From: Kryptolebias marmoratus
Taxonomy: Eukaryota > Chordata > Actinopteri > Cyprinodontiformes > Rivulidae
Assembly: GCF_001649575.2 (NCBI RefSeq)
Contig: NC_051430.1
Coordinates: forward strand, 13,675,513 to 13,739,512
DNA length: 64,000 nucleotides
Direction: 5' to 3'
How positions within the stretch are numbered: position 1 is the first letter of the stretch; each line of letters starts with the position of its first letter. The notes under the pieces are model-generated. The model was not told the DNA's origin. It saw only the letters and a program-made list of their open reading frames with translations, and did no database searches. This document shows positions 12,401 to 21,400 of the stretch, piece after piece. The position numbers were made by a program, and so were the translations under genes.

Positions 12401-15400
12401 TATTGTCATCTAGGTTCCACTTCATCAATACATACAGTAAAAGCAGGTAGTCAAAATGGCCTCTGTCTTCTCCATCTCAAAAGGAATCCTGAAGTTTCAT
12501 GAAGTTTACCTGGGCGAGGGCGTGTCAGAAGGAGGCTCGGACTTCCAGGAAGGAGGAGGAAGTGGAATGGTCAGCAGCTCCTCACTGGAGCAGCACATTG
12601 CCAGCGCTCGTGAGGCTCTGGGAGTAGAGTCCTATTACAGCAGGTGGGATGTTTATAGCTGTCAGAATGAACTGAGCCTTTATAAAGGGTCAGATTTACC
12701 AAATCAGGCAATTTAGCATCTGGTTGTAAATGTTAACAAGAACTGAATGGAGTGTGCAGTTTTGTGGGCAAGAATGCGCCATTCTATTCATCTACAAACA
12801 CCGACACAACTGCGCTAAAATAAAGAAATAAAAGAAGGCATGAATGAGACTAACTTCGTGGGAGTTTCAGATGTTGGTTCAACATAAATTTATGGGGGTT
12901 AAAACTATACAGTATGTAGTGTAATATTTCAATGGCGTTGTAGTATTTAATTTTTTTCTTTACATAAAAATGTGTTTGTTTTTTATTTTTGAATCAGGAT
13001 TTGAATAAACAAAAACACAAGTCAGGAATAGTGATAATTCTTAACGTAGCCAATTCATGATAAAAAGATAAATCTTTTGAACTCACCCTACAGCCAGCTC
13101 TCACCACAGTTTACTGTCTAATTGTGGACTATTCATCTTTAAAATCATTTAAAAAATAAAGAAAAAGAATAAGGGCTGCAATTTTTTGCAGTGCAGCAGT
13201 TGTTTTATGACGCTGACAATCCAGGTCATCTCAGATTCTCTTCAGTCAGTTAAGAATAAGATACATTTTAAGCCATTCTCCAATGTCTTCTGACAATCCA
13301 GATAAATTTATCTGAACAAGGGCTGAAGAAGGGTTATTTTATCATGTGCATGTGTGTAAAGAGCATTATTCTGCCCCATTAAACCCTGGGTAGTCAGGTC
13401 TTCATCACCTACCTAAAGCAGTCCACTCTTTCTTCAGTGAGAGCAAATGAGATGGAATAATGGCTCCCAGTATCTGTAGGAATGTTGAATCCACCTGACA
13501 CTTAGCGCACCTGAAGTAAAGGAAAAGAGAAAGCAGTTTATCAACAGAAAGAAGAAGAAGGTTGGGATGAGGCGATAAAATCAATGTGTGAAAAAGTCAG
13601 AAGAGTCGGGTAAATAAAAACAATTGCTGACAGCTGAGGTTCTGAGCTGCTTTTGACGTTTCTCTAGTTGGAATTTAATCCACATTTCCAGGTTGGTCCA
13701 CGTGGTGCCTGTCTCCGCCACCTTGGCAGCTTGGCCCTCCTGCCCCATTATCATCTCATTTACTACTCCAATGGGAAGTTGCGTACACACCACTGCGCCT
13801 GGATAGGCACAATATGGCACCACTTACCAAGCCCATTCACTATGTGGAGTGCCGACTAAGGGGCAGCAGCTCTCTGAAATGAGTGGAGCTAAAATGAATG
13901 GGGTGGAAATAAAGCAGGAAGAGTGTTTTTAAAAAAAAAGAAGGAGGCTGAATTTTTACACTAAACCACTGTCCAAGACTGCACTGTATTATTCATCTAA
14001 AAAAATCTCAGTATTAACTCTTCAGCCAAGAAGAGTCAATCATAGCTTCTAAATGAGATGAAATGATAAAAAAAAAAAAAAAATCTGTAGCAGTTACAAG
14101 AGATTAAAAGTTCTCACTCATATGTTGTGAGAAAAAGACGCTGACGCTCAGAGTGAACTGGATCTGGATGCATCAGAGAAAAGGTTCAGACATGAAGGCA
14201 GAGACTGGTGGTGAGTACGAGTGGGTTTGGTGGGGGGGGGGGGGGGNNNNNNNNNNNNNNNGGGGGTTTGACTCCCCCCGGACTAGATCAGCATTACCAG
14301 CATAATAATGAAAGGATTTAACTATGCTTATCATCAGAGAGTGGGCTCAAGGCTGGGAAATTGGGCCAGAAGTGTGGGTTGAATTGTGTGTATTTATGGC
14401 AGATCGTGAGTGTGTGGAGTTGATTTAACCACAGAGAAACAATAAAAGTCTCTGTATTGTCTGCTGTGCTCAGAAACTATTTTCTTTGCCAATATTTGTG
14501 TGATTGTGAATGTCTCTCCCTCCATCTCTGTTTTTTTTTTTATTTGTCTGTCAGAGGGTGTTCGAGCAGCGAGACAGAGAGCGAGGCAGGAGATTTGTTG
14601 GACCAGCAATTTGAGGAACTTAACAACAAGCTTAACTCAGTCACAGATCCAACGGGCTTCCTGCGCATGGTGTCAAGAAACAACCTGTTCAACAGGTAGG
14701 GGTTTGTTGCGCATCTCCTGAACGTTCCCAGCTGTCTTAATCACCTCCTTTTCCACAACAAAAGATCAAAAACTATCTGCCTGGGTAAGGAGATCCATGG
14801 GTATTGTGACTGATCTGTGAAAGGACTCTTTGCGATCGTTTCGCCGGCGCAGAAGCAGCCTGTGAATCCTCCTTATTAAACAGACGGAGAAGAGCCAAGC
14901 TGCTAAAACCCTTATCAACTCTCTTCTCTGATGGAGCCCTGTTTGTGCGCATGTGTTCATGCATGTGCACGCTCTTATGTCTTTTTATGAGACACTTCCA
15001 TCAAAGTTGGCTCTTCTTGTGTTAGTTGTGCAGATTTATGAGTTCTTGTTGAAACCACCATTTGCCTGTGCGTCGTGCTATTTAATGAAAACATTAAAAC
15101 TATCCTTGAACACTGTACTGACTGATAATGTATACAAGTGAAAAGTGTGCGTGTGTGTGTCTAGGTCATATTTTCTTGTCCTAGTGCACAGTTGAGCTGC
15201 TCTTTGATGAGGGGGTAATTCCATCTTTAATTGACTCTCTGTGCTCATTAAGCCCCTTTAATGGGCTGCCGGTAATAATCCGCTCATTCTTATGGGCCTT
15301 AAAAAACAAAAAATTGTAAAGCTGCACATGCTTAGGAGCCCGTTTTCTATCACAATGCAAAAGCCTGAGAAAATGAAGAAGACTTTACAACCATTTCAAG

Positions 15401-18400
15401 ACAATCACCGAGAGGTTTGGTATCATGTAACCAGCATGTATGTGCCTACAAGGGTCTTTCTTTGATTTCACTCTCTCTTGTTGTTCTTCCTCTCATGTAA
15501 TGGTTTTATTATTCATCAAAATGAATATGCATGAAGACCAGTTTTGTCAGAAAGACAAAAATCTTTAAAAAAAAAACAAAAACATTTTATTAGAATGGGT
15601 TCAGGAACAGTCTACACGGCATAAAAAAAGATTTGTCAATTACTCTCTTTTATCACTAATCTTCACAGAGGAGCTTGGAGGGATTACTGTGGGAAGGTGA
15701 TGATGAAAGTCTCTGTTTGTCTAATCCTATCAGCGTGTAACTCAATAAGTCATTACGCACAGTCGTCCCTTAATGAGATTGTTTGATGATCGTGATGAAG
15801 TTGTCAGTTAGGAGGCAGCAAAGACTCATTAAAACACGACGCCTGCTTTGAAAGGGTTAAGTTGCCATAAAGTTAAGAAAAAAAAACTCATTATTTTATC
15901 CGGTCATTATAAAAAGAGGTCATTGTGTAGCCATGGTTGACTGGTTTACATTCTTTAGCCCTCAGATCATACTTAAGGACCTCTCTTTCGACTGCAGACT
16001 GAACAAAGCCTTCACCCTCGGCCTCAGTGCCCTCGGCCCTTTCTAGTCGCTGTTTTGCTCTACAATCTACACTCACCTTCTCTTGGCTGACATCTCGCCT
16101 CCTCTCTCATTCCTTCTGTCAGGCTAACAAACGATTGTTTTGCTTTCACTCGGAGGTTCGTGCCAGAGCCTGGGAGAGAGACAGAGAGGCTGGAGGGAAG
16201 CCTGTGGCCTGGGGCTTTCAGACGGGGCAGGATAGATGTCTGTTGGATGGGTTCTGGAGGAAACTCAGGCTGGTGGAGCAGATGGAGAGCAGTGACAAGT
16301 GCAGGCATAAAACTGGGCCCCACAGGGCCAAGCAAAAAACTTCTAACCTCAAGGCCACCATTAGCACAGTTCTCAGTATGCTCCGTGCCTGAGCAGTAAG
16401 CTGTTAACGTCCACCACATGACTCAGAAGACTGGACTGTTACTTTATATTGGTTTACTCAGATTATTGTTGTACAATAAATGTATAAACCTAAAAAAAAA
16501 GAAAAAACAAACACTGTTCCTCTCCACCTGCGGGGGACTCTATCGAGCTCACTTCTTTTGAGCTCAGTCTGGCAGAGCAGTGTAATACTGCCATCTAGTG
16601 GAGGTGGATATATTTGACCTAGTCCAAGGAGGTATGTGTTTTTAGCAGAATTTGTGCACAAGATTACTCAAAAAGTAATGGATGTATTTTGATGAAATTT
16701 TCAGGTAATGTTGAGGTTGTCACAAAGAACAAATGATTAAATTTTGCTGGTGACCAGGATCATGATCCGGCTCCTACAATTTTTTTATGACCCTATGGCC
16801 TAGGCAGAGGTTTACACTCTCAGTTCTTCTATTTACATCTTAATTTTAGGGGAAATTTTGCCTGCCAGTTAATTCAGTGTCAATTTAGGCTGCGCATGCA
16901 TCTAACCTAGTTTCGCTTACATCAACTGCTGCTGTTGAAAATTGGGTTACTCTCTTTGACCTCAAACAAGCAGCTTATCTGATGTGATACAATCTAAAAG
17001 GTTAACAATAAACTTTTTGAGCTACTTTCCAATTTACCATATTTAAATGATATGATACAAAGAAATACACTTATGATGCAGAAGATGCTATTCTAAAGAG
17101 AAAAAATGAAGCTTAAGGTGTACTGGGTGCTTTTGTTGGATCTATTTGTATCAGAATTATTCAGCACAGGTAAAGGCACTTTCATTTAAAGCTAATCACT
17201 AGGTGGTAATTTTTACAAGAAGCACAATGTGGTTGATATAGGAACTCCTAATTTGATAATGAAAAACGTGTTTTGTTATATTGATCGACATGATGTTTCA
17301 AATATTTAAAACTCTTCTTGGAGAGATTATGATTTTGTAACTTAAAAAAACACAAGTAGAGCTTACATTAATGTGTCAGGTAGCAGACTGTCTTTAGCTG
17401 TTCTGAATTGGGTTGTTTTAAAGTAACATGCAAAATAATAACCACATTACTTTGTTTTGTGTCTGTTCAGGAGTTGCCAGAGTATGACCAGCCTGTTTAG
17501 TAACACTATGTCTCCAGCCAAAGATGGTAACTCTTCCCTGCCTCGTCGCTCTAGCAACCTTGGCAAACCTCCGCTTCGGGCACTGTATGATTTACTCATT
17601 GCACCTATGGAGGGGGTGAGTGTTAACTGTGCAGCTTATTGCCTGCCTCTTTATGGTTTTGTTAATGAATGAGTAAGATAAGGGAACACCTAATAGACAC
17701 AGCTACTAGACACAAAAAGCACCACATTGTGACATTTAATCTACATTTGAAATATTTTATTCTAATTCCTTTTGTTGACAGGGCCTGATGCACTCCAGCG
17801 GGCCTGTTGGCAGACACAGACAATTGGTGATGGTGCTGGAAGGAGAGCTGTACCTCATCCCCTTTGCCCTGCTAAAAGGAAGCTCTTCCAATGAATACCT
17901 TTATGAGCGTTTCAGCCTCATTGCTGTGCCCTCCATCCATGGCCTTGGAACCAATGCCAAGGTTTAAATTCCCATTCAGTTGATTTAAAATAATGCCCTA
18001 CCTTTAACAATATCATAAATCTTTAAACCTCCCTCCTCAGATTGTTGTGCTAGAATGTAAACTGTGTTGATGTCTTCTTAGGCTCACTCTCGGCGTCCTG
18101 GACCAGCTCCAAGTGGTGGAGTCTCAATGGCAGCAGTGGTAGGAAATCCGAAACTGCCTTCACCTGTGATGGATCGATGGCTTTGGGGTCCGATGCCCAC
18201 AGCAGAGGAGGAGGCCCTAATGGTTGCTGAGCTGCTCGGATGCCAGCCTCTGACCTGCTCTTCTGCCACCAAGGAGAGGGTGATGAGTGCCCTGACACAA
18301 GCTGAATGTGCGCACTTTGCCACCCACATTTCCTGGAAACTAGCAGCTCTGGTGCTCACTCCAAACCCCGAGGGTGTCACCGGAGGAGCAGGGGCCAGTG

Positions 18401-21400
18401 TGGGCGTCGGAACGATGGGCAGAGGTGCAGGTGGAAGGCGAGGCAGCAGTGGTCGAGGCAGGAAGGGCTCCACTGGGAGTGGCTACACTATCCCAGAGTC
18501 TCTCCACATGCAGGATGACAGCAGTGATGTGGAGAGCATCTGTGACAGCCCACCTCTTCAGGAGTTCCTGCTCACAGCTGCAGATATATTGGACCTGAGG
18601 CTGCCTGTTAAGCTGGTGGTGCTGGGGTACGTTGACTGGTTAGGAAAGCAAATTTAAACAGTGAACACTTAGAAATGAGTCCTAATGTACTAATTCTTGA
18701 AAATATTGAGTTGTAAACTGTTTTATAACTTTTAGGTTGATTTACTCGTGCTTTATCTGGCTACAGGTCATACCAAGAGTCCAGCAGCAAGGTCACAGCA
18801 GACGGTGTTGTGGGGCTAACCAGAGCCTTCCTGGCTGCTGGCGCTCAGTGTGTTCTCGTGTCCTTGTGGCCTGTACCCGTTGCAGCCTCTAAGGTTTTTG
18901 TCCACGCTTTCTACTCTGCCCTGCTCAATGGGACCAAGGCTAGTGCAGCCCTAGCCGATGCCATGAAAACTGTCCAGAGCAGCAAACAATACTCCCACCC
19001 ATCCAACTGGGCAGGTTAGGGATGCCATTCATTTATGCATTCATTCAGCATTAGCATAATTAAATAGAGGATGTTGAAATGAATTACTTTTTTTCATCCT
19101 TCAGGATACATGCTGATTGGCAACGATGTGAAGCTGAACAGCCCGTCCTCTCTGATTGGCCAAGCCTTGGCTGAGATTCTGCAGTATCCAGATCGAGCTC
19201 GTGATGCACTGAGGGTTTTACTTCACCTGGTGAGACACAGACTCACACCAAGATGGAAAACAACCAGAAACACACATAGCATACTGATGTACCACTGCAT
19301 TTCAGGTGGAGAAGTCTCTTCAGAGGATCCAGAATGGACAGCGTAATTCGATGTACACGTCCCAGCAGAGTGTGGAGAACAAGGTGGGGGGTGTCCCTGG
19401 CTGGCAGGCCCTGCTGACAGCTGTGGGCTTCCGCCTCGACTCTGCAGGCACCGGTATTCCTGCTGCTGTCTTCTTTCCCACTGCTGACCCTGGAGACAGG
19501 CTCCAGCAATGCAGTACCACTTTACAATCACTGTTAGGTATGTTGAAACAAGCTGCATGTCCCTAATATTAACAAAATAAGTTTAGAATCTGTTTCAAGT
19601 TTGTCTTCCATATATTGTTGCAAAGGTTCAAGGAACTAAAAGTGAGGGTTCTATTAAAAATGTATCCAGAATCAAATAACTTCACATAACAAGGTGACCA
19701 TCATCAGCTTTTTAGAGCAATACAAGTTCTATTGGGTACACTTCTGTATCTATGCAAAGTACTGGACAGGCTGGGTATGTCATCACTTTATAACGTCACA
19801 TTGAATTAAGCCTGTTTCAGTATCTTCATGTAATCTAAATTTATGTAAAGTCGGAATTTTGTGAGCATCATGCAAGCTTTCTTGTATTTAATTTGACTAA
19901 ATACAACTTTTGGAGTCTCTTACTGGAACTGTAGGTGCAGCATCATTGTCATGCTTCAGAAAGAATATTGGTGCCAATCACATCATTCATTTCGGTGTTT
20001 AATAAATAAAGATCAAAGATCTAAAGTGCTAAAGGGTCTTAGTGTCTGTATTATTTTATGTCACCTTTTTTAGTTCTGCATATTTTAAATTGTAAATACA
20101 ATGTCTTATATGAATAATGAAGAACTTCCATTGTTCTCACATCTTAGGTCTGCCACCACCAGCTCTCCAAGCTTTGTGCAAACTCATCACAGCTTCAGAA
20201 GCAGGAGAGCAGCTCATCAACCGGGTAGGGCCCTGCACCTCTGAACAAATGCTTCTGGGTTTTATTTTTATTGTCATGGATTTTTAGATCCAAATTCATA
20301 TACTATGAATGCATTAAGGCATACCTTTATACTTTGTTTGCCAAACTTTCTTGCTAGAAAAATTGATCAGAAACACATTAATTCAGATAGAGCATGTGCT
20401 CTATCCTAATGCTGCCTAGTGAAATGCTGCCTAGCTAGCAGCACATCCAGTACAAAGTTTAGCTACAATGTGGGTCCTTTATGCTCCTAAATTTGTTATA
20501 CCAGAGAATTAATTTTGCAGTGCATAAGTTTATCCCTGTATATGTGTAATATGTGGGAGCTTTTAGTTAGAGTGAGTGGTGATTTTCAGTTTTTGTGCAC
20601 AAACATGAAATATGCTCAGCCTAATCTTTGTGTGTTGATTGCATCTAACTCTTTGTTATATTAAACACTTTTCTTGTTGCTTTTATTCTTCTTCAATGTA
20701 AGGCTTTGTACCTTTTTGTGTATGGCCTGTGTGCATGCAATTTAAAGCTTATTCTCTCTTTCTTGCATCCAACTTGTGATCTGAAGGCTGTTAAAAATAT
20801 GGTGGCCATGGTAAGTGTGCATTCACCCACCAGCACTTCAGTCCATTCTGCTGCTGTTTCTCAATTCTTCACTTTTTTCTGCTAAACTAAAAATGTTAAA
20901 TTTCCGTGCACATGCTGAATGACAATTTTATATTCTGTTTTTTTTTATGCGCTTCAGTGTTTGCATGCCTTTTCCACTACTCTTTCATAGAGTTAGAGCT
21001 AAGGAACTTTTGGTCCTTAAGGATTTAGAGCACTGGTTTAATACAGGTCAGAAGAAAGTTTTAGGTTAGTAACAAGGACAAAGCTATGATGCAAACACCT
21101 CCACCAAGGATGACAAGGCACATTTTTACTTTGTGCACAGTTGCATCAAGCTGACAAAGATGTCTCTGTTCTGAATTATGCAATCCCCAAATAAAAGGAG
21201 GAAGGCTACATCCCCACAAAACCCTAACCCTGGGATTTCTAATTTCCTGCAGCAGTTGTTTTTCTTTTCTTTTTTTTTTTTTGCTTAGATCACTCATTCA
21301 TATGATTCAAAACATATTCAAAAACAGACTGATAACACTGATTGTCTCCTCTTTTTTTACCAGCTACACCAGGTGCTAGTTCAACTCCAGACAGGAGAGA

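Larger units (their letters stand above)
14696..17470 (+). other. TTC28 intron; repeat and possible conserved elements
   Basis: No gene seen. It contains one consensus CTCF core and one interspersed repeat (both listed). Two stretches, about 15200-15300 and 15690-15850, are dense in TAAT/ATTA homeodomain cores and lack repeat character, as conserved noncoding elements often do. Confidence 0.5.

Noticed and set aside
18084..18473. 129-residue antisense ORF
   Set aside because: Shadow of TTC28 exon 18082-18626 in the opposite frame, Pro/Ala-rich from the GC bias of the sense codons.
21085..21140. Inverted copy of the repeat at 16655-16835
   Set aside because: Only about a dozen bases agree; not enough to call.
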